Shown: positions 44,175 to 53,274 of the stretch, one piece after another
How positions within the stretch are numbered: position 1 is the first letter of the stretch
Layout of the letters: the number at the start of each line of letters is the position of its first letter
Assembly: GCA_023388635.1 (NCBI GenBank)
Contig: JAEWFW010000043.1
Span: 124,001 to 188,000 of the forward strand
Length of the DNA: 64,000 bases
DNA from: Bacillota bacterium
GTDB taxonomy: Bacteria; Bacillota; Bacilli; Desulfuribacillales; Desulfuribacillaceae
Direction of reading: 5' to 3'
Position numbers and translations under genes: made by a program
Notes under the pieces: model-generated
What the model saw: the letters and a program-made list of their open reading frames with translations, nothing else
Told to the model about the DNA's origin: nothing
Databases searched by the model: none

Positions 44175-45248
44175 TTAGATACTAATAGGATACATAATAT
44201 CCACACTCTCCTTGTAGCCGAGCTTCACCAAATATTCTAAAATATCGATCACATGCATGCTAGCCACAATTATTTTTTCAATATCCTTTCTCACTTCCTT
44301 TATCATAGATGGAGATATGACTTTTCTCCCTAAAAACTCTACTCCCCATTTGTCTGCATTTGAGTCACTAAAAAAAAGTACTTTACCACCTGATTGTTCG
44401 ACCAGATGAAATATTCTATTCGCAGTACTTCCTGTTCCATATATTAAATAAACAGCACCTACCGAAATCTGTAAACTACTTTGGACTACTTTCTCTTTTA
44501 GATACTGGTTAAAATATGGAATCGGAAATAGCCCTGTTGACATCAACTTTTCATTTATAAGCACAGTAATTTCAAACGGTATTCTCATAAATGAGTCAGA
44601 TTTTAGAATATCTTCATTATTCCATAAATTTTTCCCATGAATTCGATATACACCTAAACATTCATTAACTGAATGTATCTCCGCATGATAGACAGCTAAA
44701 TTTCTCACATAGGCATCCGCACAAGTGACCAATGGCTTTTCAGGAATTGGAAAAACCATTTGCAATACATTCCGGCTAAAAGATAAGGCTGATGACGGAG
44801 CGAACGATCCATAATACCCAAACTTTTTCATCAGAAACTGACGATCAAATATATTCGATAAATTTTTATAAGGCTTACCATTTTCCAGCAAATTATGTTG
44901 AACAACTTCGAAATTCTGGTGTGCCTTTACTATAGTCGCTAATTTATTATTAAACCAATAATCATCACTATCCAAAAAGCATATGATTTCTCCAGTGGAG
45001 TTTTTAAAGCCAAGATTATAAGCCGATCCTTGACCCCCGTTTTTTTTTAAAATAGCTATAATCTTATCTTGGTAACGAGATTGATAATCTACGATAATTC
45101 CCTTTGAATGGTCTGTTGACCCATCATCTACAATAATAATTTCAAAATTCTCATAACTCTGCTGCAAAACACTTTCAATAGCCTCTGCTATATAATCCCC
45201 ATAATTATAATTGTTAATTAAAACGGATATACGTGGCTTAGCGTCCAT
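44175..45248 (-). CDS. GT2 glycosyltransferase with Rossmann-like tail
   Basis: A 357-residue paralogue of the gene at 41914. Its N-terminal GT-A part has ISVLINNYNYGDYIAEAIES, IIVDDGSTDHSKGI, KNGGQGSAYNLGF and FLDSDDYWFNN. The C-terminal module (about 265-357) has VYLIYGTGSTANRIFHLV, LFFSDSNADKWGVEF and EKIIVASMHVIDI. GGGAGG precedes the ATG. The duplicated GT2 pair around a Maf-like gene suggests stepwise growth of the glycan by related enzymes. Confidence 0.85.
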   Translation of the reverse strand: MDAKPRISVLINNYNYGDYIAEAIESVLQQSYENFEIIIVDDGSTDHSKGIIVDYQSRYQDKIIAILKKNGGQGSAYNLGFKNSTGEIICFLDSDDYWFNNKLATIVKAHQNFEVVQHNLLENGKPYKNLSNIFDRQFLMKKFGYYGSFAPSSALSFSRNVLQMVFPIPEKPLVTCADAYVRNLAVYHAEIHSVNECLGVYRIHGKNLWNNEDILKSDSFMRIPFEITVLINEKLMSTGLFPIPYFNQYLKEKVVQSSLQISVGAVYLIYGTGSTANRIFHLVEQSGGKVLFFSDSNADKWGVEFLGRKVISPSMIKEVRKDIEKIIVASMHVIDILEYLVKLGYKESVDIMYPISI

Positions 45249-45303
45249 TTGTACCTCCCTAATAATTACGACCTATTAAATAATTTTTTACTTAGTATTG
45301 ACT

Positions 45304-45963
45304 TTAGGATAATAACAAATCCTGAAGTGTGTCGATTATCCTTACTGCTCCCTTTTTACATTCTTCTATTAATTCCTGAGGTTGCTCACTATATTGACTC
45401 ATATAAACAAAGTCAATTCTATATTTTCTGGCAGCTTTCAAATCTGCTATTGAGTCACCGATCATTAAATAATTAGCAGGTTGCTTGTTTCCGATAATTG
45501 TATATATACATTGTTCTTTAGTTTTAGGTGATCCGTATATACCTTCAAAATAGTCAGCTAACCTTTTATTTTTAAACGCCAGACGTAATTCCTCTTCATC
45601 ACTGCCGCTCGCAATATATAATCCCTTCTTTTCATTCCTCATAAGCATTAAAAATTTTTCGCAACCTTCTGTTAAATTAGCCAATCCATAAACTTTAACA
45701 ACTTCTTTTGAATATCGATCTAATAAGCTTTGGTAAATAGAATCTGATTGATCTACTTGGTTAAGAATGTGCTTAATAAAGAATTTGAATTTTTCATATC
45801 GCGAAACTCCGCCATTTGCCTGATGATAAATAATAAAAGATTGTATCTCTTCATCAGAATAATCTTCTAATGTCTTAACTAATGCAGAAGTCTTTAAAGC
45901 ATTTGTATCTGTTATGACTCCGTCGCAGTCAAAAATAATAGATTCGTATTTACTTAATTTCAT
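45304..45963 (-). CDS. HAD-family phosphatase
   Basis: A 219-residue HAD hydrolase with a cap domain. Motif I is IIFDCDGVITDT (nucleophile Asp near residue 10), motif II is YIASGSDEEEL, and motif IV is LMIGDSIADLKAA. It overlaps the NeuA-like gene by 14 bases. In KDO-type pathways a HAD phosphatase acts before the cytidylyltransferase, so it could dephosphorylate the acid sugar of this module. A beta-phosphoglucomutase-like activity is the alternative. Confidence 0.8.
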   Translation of the reverse strand: MKLSKYESIIFDCDGVITDTNALKTSALVKTLEDYSDEEIQSFIIYHQANGGVSRYEKFKFFIKHILNQVDQSDSIYQSLLDRYSKEVVKVYGLANLTEGCEKFLMLMRNEKKGLYIASGSDEEELRLAFKNKRLADYFEGIYGSPKTKEQCIYTIIGNKQPANYLMIGDSIADLKAARKYRIDFVYMSQYSEQPQELIEECKKGAVRIIDTLQDLLLS

Positions 45964-46654
45964 GGAAATCACCTAAATTTTTTTCTTGTAACCATTTGAA
46001 TCCGTATTTTTCATAAAGAAATTCTGAAAAATCAAAATGAATCTGATCATCAATATCAGTAGATTCTATGTCATTTAAAGTGATAAATCTAGGTCTATTT
46101 CCAACGATATTGCCTCTTTCAAACATCGTTTTTTTATCTATTAATGTAATCGCATAATTAAGTGAGACTATATTAGGTAGTTCTTGACTTTTAGGAGTTT
46201 TGTCTATATCATAATTTAACGGTTTTCCCTCGTACCATAAGAATTTCTTTTCTATACTTACAGAATTCACGCTATCAATGTCACTCGATATAAGCATATC
46301 TATAGCTTTGATATAACTATCTACTTTTACCATAGGACTTGTAGTTTGAGCTAATAATATAATATCTGCCTCTGTAGTTTCTGCAATATGACGCCAATGA
46401 CTATCATTTGTTATAGTTGAACTCGCATAGTAAGGGTCCCTTCTATGAATATCGATACCGTAACTTTTGGCAATTTCTTCAGACTTCTCACAATCCGTAT
46501 TCACTATAATATTATCGATATTAGGAACATGTTTTAAAACACGCAATTTTAGTTCCAGCAAGTTCGTGTCTAAAAACGGTCGAGTATTCTTGGAAGGTAT
46601 TCTTTGTGAGCCTTTTCTCGTAGGTACTACAGCTACAACTTTAGGTTTTACCAT
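45950..46654 (-). CDS. NeuA-like CMP-acidic-sugar cytidylyltransferase (first copy)
   Basis: A 234-residue acylneuraminate cytidylyltransferase. It starts VVAVVPTRKGSQRIPSKNTR, the CTP-binding loop of the NeuA/KdsB group, with NIIVNTDCEKSEEIA and LLAQTTSPMV following. It activates an acidic 2-keto sugar. PseF is already present, so this enzyme likely serves a second acid sugar, made with the adjacent HAD and aldolase genes. Confidence 0.85.
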   Translation of the reverse strand: MVKPKVVAVVPTRKGSQRIPSKNTRPFLDTNLLELKLRVLKHVPNIDNIIVNTDCEKSEEIAKSYGIDIHRRDPYYASSTITNDSHWRHIAETTEADIILLAQTTSPMVKVDSYIKAIDMLISSDIDSVNSVSIEKKFLWYEGKPLNYDIDKTPKSQELPNIVSLNYAITLIDKKTMFERGNIVGNRPRFITLNDIESTDIDDQIHFDFSEFLYEKYGFKWLQEKNLGDFHEIK

Positions 46655-46701
46655 TAGTAATCATTTCTCCTATCAGTATACTAATACTAGTATTTTATAA
46701 A

Positions 46702-47463
46702 TTACTTGTTTGTCACAATGTTGGCACACGCCTCACGAAAGATACTGATATCAACAGAATAAGCTATATATGAAAACCCACTATTAGCATAACAACCTAT
46801 CTTTTCAATAGAATCTGAAAAGATTCCTAGTTTTATCCCTCTAGCTAATGCCTTACTCGATATTTCCTGAATCAAGTTTAAAACCTCTGGGGCATTTACT
46901 TGTCCAGGCAATCCTACAGATTGTGCTAAATCATATGGCCCTATAAATAAAACATCAAAACCACCTACACTAATAATGCCGTCAAGATTTTTAATACCTT
47001 CTAGACCTTCCACCTGAATAATTATACTTGCCTTATTTGCATTCTTAAAATACTCTGACTTGATATTGCAACCATAATTAGCAGCTCGTACATAACGACA
47101 AGCACCTCTCATTCCATCGGGATAGAATTTAGCTGCCCGCACTACATCTCTCACTTGGTCAGGCAATGAGACATTAGGAACCTGGATCCCAAAAGCACCT
47201 ATGTCTAACGCAGCACCAATGCTTTGAGCATCATTCCCCTTAACACGGATGACTGGCGCCATATCTGTTAGCATTGCTGCCCGTACATGATTTTGAAGTG
47301 TTTCCAAACTGGCAATGCCATGCTCACAATCTAAAATTATAAAATCAAGTCCAGACAAACCCGCAGCCTCAATAAAGGAACTATCAGTGGTTTTACTGAA
47401 AATACCTATGTTAATTTTATTTTGTAACTTTTCTTTAAATTCTATCATCTTTTTTGTTAGCAT
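46702..47463 (-). CDS. HpcH/HpaI-family class II aldolase
   Basis: A 253-residue aldolase. Seen: FIILDCEHGIASLETLQNHV, PVIRVKGNDAQSIGAALDIG, GIQVPNVSLP, RAANYG with the conserved Arg, IIIQVEGLEGIKNLD with the metal-binding Glu, and DVLFIGPYDLAQSVGLPG with the Asp. Members reversibly join pyruvate (or a relative) to an aldehyde. Between a NeuA-like gene and a DRE-TIM aldolase it may make a 2-keto-3-deoxy sugar acid without phosphoenolpyruvate, a different route from PseI. That is inference. Confidence 0.85.
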   Translation of the reverse strand: MLTKKMIEFKEKLQNKINIGIFSKTTDSSFIEAAGLSGLDFIILDCEHGIASLETLQNHVRAAMLTDMAPVIRVKGNDAQSIGAALDIGAFGIQVPNVSLPDQVRDVVRAAKFYPDGMRGACRYVRAANYGCNIKSEYFKNANKASIIIQVEGLEGIKNLDGIISVGGFDVLFIGPYDLAQSVGLPGQVNAPEVLNLIQEISSKALARGIKLGIFSDSIEKIGCYANSGFSYIAYSVDISIFREACANIVTNK

Positions 47464-47485
47464 TCTATCACCTAACCTTTACTTC

Positions 47486-49093
47486 TTATATCATACTATA
47501 AATTGAAGTAGTAGCAATTTGGTATCTGGTTGATGTCACTGCAAGCAACTGAGTATTTGAAAACCTATGATATAATTCGAATATCTCATCTGTCTCCCTA
47601 TTTTTGGGATTGTCTATTCCATAACCATCAAATCCTGCTAGTAAAATTCTCGATGCCTTCCCACAAGTTGCTATTGCCAATGCATAGGCTATAACTATCG
47701 AATTGGGTAATACGCAATAATTAGTTGCAAATTTAAAAGTATTGTCTTCGATTAAAATTCCAAAATCATAAATATCCTTTTTTTGCAAAACTTTGCCTAT
47801 CGTCTCTGGTAGCATAGAAGCCGGTATAGCAAGAGGTTGGGGCAATTGTAAGTGATCATAATAATCAGCTAGCAAACGAACAGGATGACAGGCAGCTCTA
47901 ATATCTATTAAGTCTTGGGCAATATGATTTTGAGTATTTAAAGCAATTACATATGGCTGGCTTTTCTTAATATACAACTCCAGAGCCTCTCTATGTTTAG
48001 CTCCACCTGGACCTGTTCCAATTATAAGGACTTCACGTCCCTGAATATCATCGTAAGGATTCCAAAAACCTCTAGGCTCTCCATGATAAAAATTCCTAGC
48101 TCCTTCTAACGTATCCAAATTGAATTTTTTTCCACCTACTTTCTTTAAATATTCTATTACAGCAAGTATATCCTCATCCTCATATCGCGTATCACATAAC
48201 ATTTCCTGTATATATGTTGGATGAATCCCCTCTCTCCCAGATAAATAATAATAAATATTTGATCCCCACTGGTATTTTTGTTGTAAGGGTTTAAAATATC
48301 TACTAATAGTTCTCATTAATGGTGCCAGATTACAATGTCGTTGATTCATATCAGCAAGTTCCACCGCTAAATATTCTGTTTTAGCATTACCAGGTCCTCT
48401 TCCCATACCTGTAACCGTGCTATCAATCCAATTAACACCTTCCGCTATAGCTCGAAGAGAGTTAGCATGAGCTTGTCCCATACTATCATGTGTATGAATC
48501 CCTAAATTACCTGACCAGTTTTGTTTAAGAACTTGGACTATTTGAGCAGTTTTATCAGGTGTCAAGCTTCCCATGCTATCTGCAAAATAAAGTACATCCA
48601 CAGGATATTGATTAGCAAGCATAGCCAAATATCCAATTTCCTCAAAAGTTCTATCAGCTACTTGCATCAAATTATACCCAACATAATATCCTTGATCTTT
48701 CAACCATTGTGCAGCAGTTAATGCCTTCTCAAATTCATGAACATGGCAGACAATACGTACTATGTCCACAAACGATTCATCTGCCGGTATAAACATTTGA
48801 GTAAGAGCTTCTTCAATTCCATAGGCATAATTTATTAATTCATTCGCGTTAACCATTACACCAATTTTGAGATTTCGAGGGATTTCTAAACTTCTTAAAA
48901 ATTCCTCAGTCGTGTACGCACATGCTCCCTTATAACCTTCTTTGATCACACTACGGAAACCTAATTCTACACAATCAACAGACACAGCTTCCATAGCACG
49001 CAAATATTCATTGATTAAACAAGAATCAAAGTCCCAAGCATTATAGTACCCTCCATCACGTAATGTACAGTCTAATAATAGTATTTCTCCCAT
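47486..49093 (-). CDS. DRE-TIM aldolase fused to a Maf-like domain
   Basis: A 535-residue two-domain protein. Residues 1-290 match HMGL/4-hydroxy-2-oxovalerate aldolases: LLDCTLRDGGYYNAWDF with the DRDG-like metal and catalytic residues, YFADSMGSLTPDKTAQIV, and metal site GIHTHDSMGQAHANSL. Residues about 350-535 look like a DUF115/Maf-type Rossmann domain: REVLIIGTGPGGAKHREALE, IVIAYALAIATCGKASRILLAGFDG. I do not know a characterised protein with this layout. It is adjacent to an HpaI-type aldolase and follows a Maf-like gene in the operon, so it belongs to the acid-sugar module. Confidence 0.8.
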   Translation of the reverse strand: MGEILLLDCTLRDGGYYNAWDFDSCLINEYLRAMEAVSVDCVELGFRSVIKEGYKGACAYTTEEFLRSLEIPRNLKIGVMVNANELINYAYGIEEALTQMFIPADESFVDIVRIVCHVHEFEKALTAAQWLKDQGYYVGYNLMQVADRTFEEIGYLAMLANQYPVDVLYFADSMGSLTPDKTAQIVQVLKQNWSGNLGIHTHDSMGQAHANSLRAIAEGVNWIDSTVTGMGRGPGNAKTEYLAVELADMNQRHCNLAPLMRTISRYFKPLQQKYQWGSNIYYYLSGREGIHPTYIQEMLCDTRYEDEDILAVIEYLKKVGGKKFNLDTLEGARNFYHGEPRGFWNPYDDIQGREVLIIGTGPGGAKHREALELYIKKSQPYVIALNTQNHIAQDLIDIRAACHPVRLLADYYDHLQLPQPLAIPASMLPETIGKVLQKKDIYDFGILIEDNTFKFATNYCVLPNSIVIAYALAIATCGKASRILLAGFDGYGIDNPKNRETDEIFELYHRFSNTQLLAVTSTRYQIATTSIYSMI

Positions 49094-49149
49094 GAAGCCA
49101 CCCCTTCGTTATGAGCATAAATGCGTAAATAAAACTATCAAAAAATAAG

Positions 49150-50205
49150 TTACATCTTTTTAAAAACAAGAGTATCAAAATCTACTATTGGAAATACATC
49201 AAGTTTTGTTTCTCGTGAAGCATTATAAACTTTCACACCATTTGTATTTAAAAATTCATGAGCCGTCTGAAATGAAATATACTGCTCATTAATTTTGGGC
49301 ACATTCCACTTTTCCCCTTTTTTATAATAATCATGATGGAAATGGTTAACTTCTCCTTGGTTAATACCAATAATATCACCAAAGCTCGATTGTTCTCCCG
49401 TTATTTGAGTATCTTTGTAATTAAAATCAACTCCTAATAAATATAATTCCGTAAATCCCATAAAATATGCGATTTGAAAGATAAAGAACATTACCGTATA
49501 TCTTCCGGCGGCTTTTTGGACTATATCATCAGAAAACTTTCGATCTCCTTTGTCCTTTAACCAGCAAACCCCCTCTTCTTGAGAAAAATATTGTTTCAAA
49601 CTATTTGAAATAAATTTATGCGATGGAATTTCCTGAATTTTCTTATTGTCATTTCTCATTACCATGCTATCAATTAAAGCATAATATGTCGGTCGCCAGT
49701 TCGTTTCCTGAAATGCTAAAAATATTTTATTGCAGCCAAAAGTGATTTCGTTTTGTAGTTTTTCAACATCAGAAATTCTCAGACTTGGTCCGTTACCAAT
49801 AATAAATGCTCTTTCATTTCTATGTATATTTTGATACCTTCTTATTAGAAAAGATTCAAAATGATTATTAACATAGGAATAACTACAAAAATTAACATAT
49901 TCAATAAAACCCATTTTCTGAAGTTGACACTTTATTTCAGCATAATAAGCACTAGTTACAATTATGTAGATTTTTTCTTTAAATTCTGATAATAAACTAT
50001 TCGGATTTCGAATGGAAAATAATGATACTGTCTTCCCCCAAAGTGCCTGATTATTATCAACACAATAGGCTATATCTTGATTATTTTTAGAAAATTGCTC
50101 TAAAAAAAGATTACAAGTACCTCCGCTACCAAAAAGAATAATTTTTTTATATTTCGAAAATAAATGTAACTTCTCCACCTTATTAATTATTCTCACCTCG
50201 TTCAC
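49150..50205 (-). CDS. Maf/DUF115-like protein with N-terminal Rossmann-like module
   Basis: A 351-residue paralogue of the protein at 43079. The N-terminal module (about 15-110) has YKKIILFGSGGTCNLFLEQF, YCVDNNQALWGKTV and IYIIVTSAYYAEI. The DUF115-like core has RAFIIGNGPSLRISDVEKL, ITFGCNKIFLAF, YYALIDSMVM and ELYLLGVDFNYKD. The start is a GTG without a convincing ribosome site, so the true N-terminus may be a few residues later. It probably transfers or binds a nucleotide-activated sugar for flagellin modification. Confidence 0.72.
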   Translation of the reverse strand: MNEVRIINKVEKLHLFSKYKKIILFGSGGTCNLFLEQFSKNNQDIAYCVDNNQALWGKTVSLFSIRNPNSLLSEFKEKIYIIVTSAYYAEIKCQLQKMGFIEYVNFCSYSYVNNHFESFLIRRYQNIHRNERAFIIGNGPSLRISDVEKLQNEITFGCNKIFLAFQETNWRPTYYALIDSMVMRNDNKKIQEIPSHKFISNSLKQYFSQEEGVCWLKDKGDRKFSDDIVQKAAGRYTVMFFIFQIAYFMGFTELYLLGVDFNYKDTQITGEQSSFGDIIGINQGEVNHFHHDYYKKGEKWNVPKINEQYISFQTAHEFLNTNGVKVYNASRETKLDVFPIVDFDTLVFKKM

Positions 50206-50272
50206 TAGGTAGTTATAACCAAATTAAAATCTAAAATGCACCACTAAATTGAATTGTCGCTTATTCTCATTT

Positions 50273-50404
50273 TTAATCAATATACGCTATTAAATCAGTA
50301 AGTGCCGGTTCCAAATTACTTCCTACGTATGCCATTAACCCTGCCTCTGACTCATAGAGCAGTATTGCTTGGAATATTGAGGCGCCTACGCATACTATTT
50401 CAAA
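50273..50404 (-). pseudogene. Open frame continuing past the dehydrogenase stop
   Basis: Directly after the TGA of the dehydrogenase gene the same frame stays open for 43 codons to a TAA, with a protein-like sequence (FEIVCVGASIFQAILLYE, then SEAGLMAYVGSNLEPALTDL). It has no start codon with a ribosome site near its 5' end. I do not recognise it. It could be the remnant of a lost gene, a stop-codon readthrough tail, or chance. The rest of the 199-base gap 50206-50404 shows nothing. Confidence 0.3.
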
Positions 50405-51334
50405 TCACTCTGAATGAGATAATAACTTAAGATCACTTAACAGATTTACGAGAGCTTCCTTTTCCATGCTTTTTCTGCTGCATTCCGTATAAGCAGCTAT
50501 GTGTGGTGTTAGTAACGCCTGCTTATATTTCACCAATTTACCTGAATATGGTTCCACCCAAAATGCATCAAACCACACCCTGGAGATTTTCCCATTTTCT
50601 AAAGCTTTGATAAGAGCATCTTCATCAACTAATTCCCCTCTTGCAGAATTAAGTAAAACTGCACCTGTTTTCATTACACTAAACTCACGTTCACCGATTA
50701 TCGTATCAATCCCACTTGCATGCAATGAAATAATATCTGCTTGAGCTAATCCTTCATGTAAAGGAATATACTTTTTATTATTGGATCCCACTATTTCAGA
50801 AGAAATATCACAAACCAGTAAGTTTGCACCGAATGGTTTTAATAGTTCAGATACCCTTTTCCCTATACGTCCATATCCAATCAAAAGTACTGTAGCCTCT
50901 TTTAAAGTAAATCCTTTGATTCTTTTCCATACTCCTTGATGCATAGCATCATTACTCGAAATAATTTCTCTAGATAGCGTCAACATAGCCGCTAAAGTCA
51001 TTTCGGCAACGGCATCTACAGGTGCCAATGGAGTATTGGACACTTTAATCCCATGTTCCTTAATACTCTCAAAATCTATATTTGTAAGTCCTGTACCTAC
51101 TCTTGCAATTGCTTTTAATTTTGAAGCAGTTAAAATTACCTTCTTACTATATGATTCTAGCCCAGCTATGACACCATCAACATCTTTTAATAATGAGATC
51201 ATCTCATCTTCTGTCAATTTTCTTTCATAAGGATTTTTAATAAATTCGATATCTAAATTACCGACTATTTCTTCAATATCGTATTCGTCAAGTAAAAAAG
51301 ACGCCGTACTTATTAGGATTCTATATTTACTCAA
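50405..51334 (-). CDS. D-isomer-specific 2-hydroxyacid dehydrogenase
   Basis: A 309-residue NAD-dependent dehydrogenase of the phosphoglycerate/2-hydroxyacid group. NAD loop is LLIGYGRIGKRVSELLKPFG, catalytic Arg is in LLNSARGELVDEDAL, and His in LLTPHIAAYTE. The start is TTG 51334, after GGGGTG, overlapping the Pgl-like stop (TTGA). Next to a sugar-lactonase-like gene and an epimerase it may oxidise or reduce a 2-hydroxy sugar acid for the second acidic sugar, rather than make serine. A role as SerA is less likely from position. Confidence 0.82.
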   Translation of the reverse strand: MSKYRILISTASFLLDEYDIEEIVGNLDIEFIKNPYERKLTEDEMISLLKDVDGVIAGLESYSKKVILTASKLKAIARVGTGLTNIDFESIKEHGIKVSNTPLAPVDAVAEMTLAAMLTLSREIISSNDAMHQGVWKRIKGFTLKEATVLLIGYGRIGKRVSELLKPFGANLLVCDISSEIVGSNNKKYIPLHEGLAQADIISLHASGIDTIIGEREFSVMKTGAVLLNSARGELVDEDALIKALENGKISRVWFDAFWVEPYSGKLVKYKQALLTPHIAAYTECSRKSMEKEALVNLLSDLKLLSHSE

Positions 51335-52098
51335 TACATTTCACCCCTATCTATATGAATATCTGTAAAATATGTAACTCTACCTTTAGAAGATACTATT
51401 TTTTGAGCAGGATATTTTATAGGGTCAAACTCACCATAAAGAACATTTGTAAGTGCCTGTTTTTTCTCTTCACCCGTTACTATGAACCAAATTTCCTTAG
51501 ATTTATTAATAATTGCAGGAGCCATGGAAATACGTTTCATACCCTCTGGACCTTCACTAGAGACAATCGTATAAAAGTCTCTACAATTTATTTCGCTATA
51601 TGGAAAAAGAGAAGCCGTATGTCCATCAACACCTAACCCGAGTAAGGCTAAATCAAAACCTGATATGTCATATCGCAATAAATGTTCTCTAATATGTGCA
51701 TCATATTGTGTTGCCGCCAATTCTATATTCCCCTCAGAATACTGGGGGCCATGCAAATTTTCATTAGGCATTTTGAGAGGACTAATTAAAGTTTCTTGAG
51801 ACATTCTATAATTACTATCCTTTGACATCCTGGCTGACCATCGCTCATCTACTAAAAAGAAGTGAATATAATTCCAATCAATATTCCTATATTCTCTATG
51901 GAGGTTAACTATCTCTCTGTTGAGATAAATAGGCGTCATTCCTCCGCTTATAATAATAGAAATAGGTTTTCCAAGTATCTGATTTATAGAGAGATATCCC
52001 ATAAATCTCTTTGCTATATCCTTATATAGGAGTACAGACTCTGCAGTTCTTTGAATATTAAAATTATTCTGACTCCGCCAATCTTGCAAACAAATCAT
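51331..52098 (-). CDS. 6-phosphogluconolactonase / sugar-phosphate isomerase-like protein
   Basis: A 255-residue protein of the SOL/NagB fold. Seen: IIISGGMTPIYLNREI near residue 47, HFFLVDERWSARMSKDSNYR, and DLALLGLGVDGHTASLFPYS, which match 6-phosphogluconolactonases better than GlcN6P deaminases. The ATG at 52098 follows the epimerase stop; the longer open frame overlaps that gene and is rejected. In this context it may open or isomerise a sugar phosphate on the way to an island-specific sugar. Confidence 0.78.
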   Translation of the reverse strand: MICLQDWRSQNNFNIQRTAESVLLYKDIAKRFMGYLSINQILGKPISIIISGGMTPIYLNREIVNLHREYRNIDWNYIHFFLVDERWSARMSKDSNYRMSQETLISPLKMPNENLHGPQYSEGNIELAATQYDAHIREHLLRYDISGFDLALLGLGVDGHTASLFPYSEINCRDFYTIVSSEGPEGMKRISMAPAIINKSKEIWFIVTGEEKKQALTNVLYGEFDPIKYPAQKIVSSKGRVTYFTDIHIDRGEMY

Positions 52099-52099
52099 C

Positions 52100-52984
52100 C
52101 TACTCTTCCATATTATATTTTTGAGAAATATCTGCCAAGCAACCAATAATACCTTGACCCATATCAATATACGGATTATTTGTTAGTTTCTTCCCAATTT
52201 TCGGACTAAAAGAATACGGTGTAATCATATAATGAGAATTAACCTGCTCCTTTTCATACTCAATCTTTATATCTTTATTGTTTACTATTTCTTGAATCAT
52301 TTCAAATAACTCTTTATATTTAATTGCTTGATGCCCCGTTAAAATTATATTTTGATTAACATATTTTTCATCAAGAATCTCTCCACATAATTCCGCTGCA
52401 TCCTTTACGTGAATAAACTCCCGTACTTCTTCTCCAGTACCCTTATGAACAATTTTGTTTTCAGTTAACACTTGCTTTAAAAATCTATAAATTCCATTCC
52501 TTTCATCAGATCTTTCTCCATATAGTGAACCAAAACGTACTATTGTATAAGGTAAATGATACTCCTGTGAATACATTTCTACGTACGATTCAGAAGCTTG
52601 TTTACTACAACGATAAAAAGATCCATATTGGCTATATACATATACTGAACTCGCAAATATGAAACGCTTAATCTCAGCTTTTCTAGAAGCCTCTAATAAA
52701 ATAGTGTTACCTAGAATATTACATTTTACAGTGTCTAATGCATTTTGCTTGCACTCTTCAATATCAGCAATTCCAGCAAAATTAAAAACTATATCATTCC
52801 CCAAAATCGCCTGATCAACCTTTTCTGAATCGAGTAAATCTCCAACAATCATCTTCTGGTTTACCTTTAAATAGGGAGACACTTTTATATCATAAATTGT
52901 AACATGGTATCCGTATCCCGATAGCTGGTCACATACATGGCTTCCCAAAAACCCTGAACCACCAAATACGATAATATTTTTCAT
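52100..52984 (-). CDS. NAD-dependent epimerase/dehydratase
   Basis: A 294-residue extended SDR. It has VFGGSGFLGSHVCDQLSGYG (NAD site GGSGFLG), FNFAGIADIEECKQNA, SSVYVYSQYGSFYRCSKQA with the catalytic Tyr-x3-Lys (YRCSK), and RFGSLYGERSDERNG. It probably acts on a nucleotide sugar, but the specific reaction cannot be read. It leads a three-gene unit with the Pgl-like and dehydrogenase genes, all overlapping or abutting. Confidence 0.8.
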   Translation of the reverse strand: MKNIIVFGGSGFLGSHVCDQLSGYGYHVTIYDIKVSPYLKVNQKMIVGDLLDSEKVDQAILGNDIVFNFAGIADIEECKQNALDTVKCNILGNTILLEASRKAEIKRFIFASSVYVYSQYGSFYRCSKQASESYVEMYSQEYHLPYTIVRFGSLYGERSDERNGIYRFLKQVLTENKIVHKGTGEEVREFIHVKDAAELCGEILDEKYVNQNIILTGHQAIKYKELFEMIQEIVNNKDIKIEYEKEQVNSHYMITPYSFSPKIGKKLTNNPYIDMGQGIIGCLADISQKYNMEE

Positions 52985-53274
52985 AATTTCCTCCCAAAAT
53001 ATTATGTCATGTAAAAATGACTCTTCAAAAGTTGTAACAACCTACCATACTATGAAATCCAGATGCTTTGCATCATCTAAAGTATACACCGCCAATTATC
53101 AAATATTGATACCTTTTGTACGACTCAATATTTTCTTGCAAAAATCTGTAGAACTAGAATTAGCGTGCTCACAATATAATAACACCTTTCTACATAGAGC
53201 TATGATTCCATTGCAATTAATACAACATAAGTATGCACGAGCACTCTCCAACTTCGCTTATTATCACCAGATAA
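52985..53274. other. 290-base gap without a gene
   Basis: AT-rich, with no supported reading frame in either strand (the plus-strand open stretch has no ribosome site and overlaps coding sequence). Only a small GATGCTTTGCATC hairpin was seen. A promoter for the epimerase unit may lie here, but none was recognised with confidence. Confidence 0.4.
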
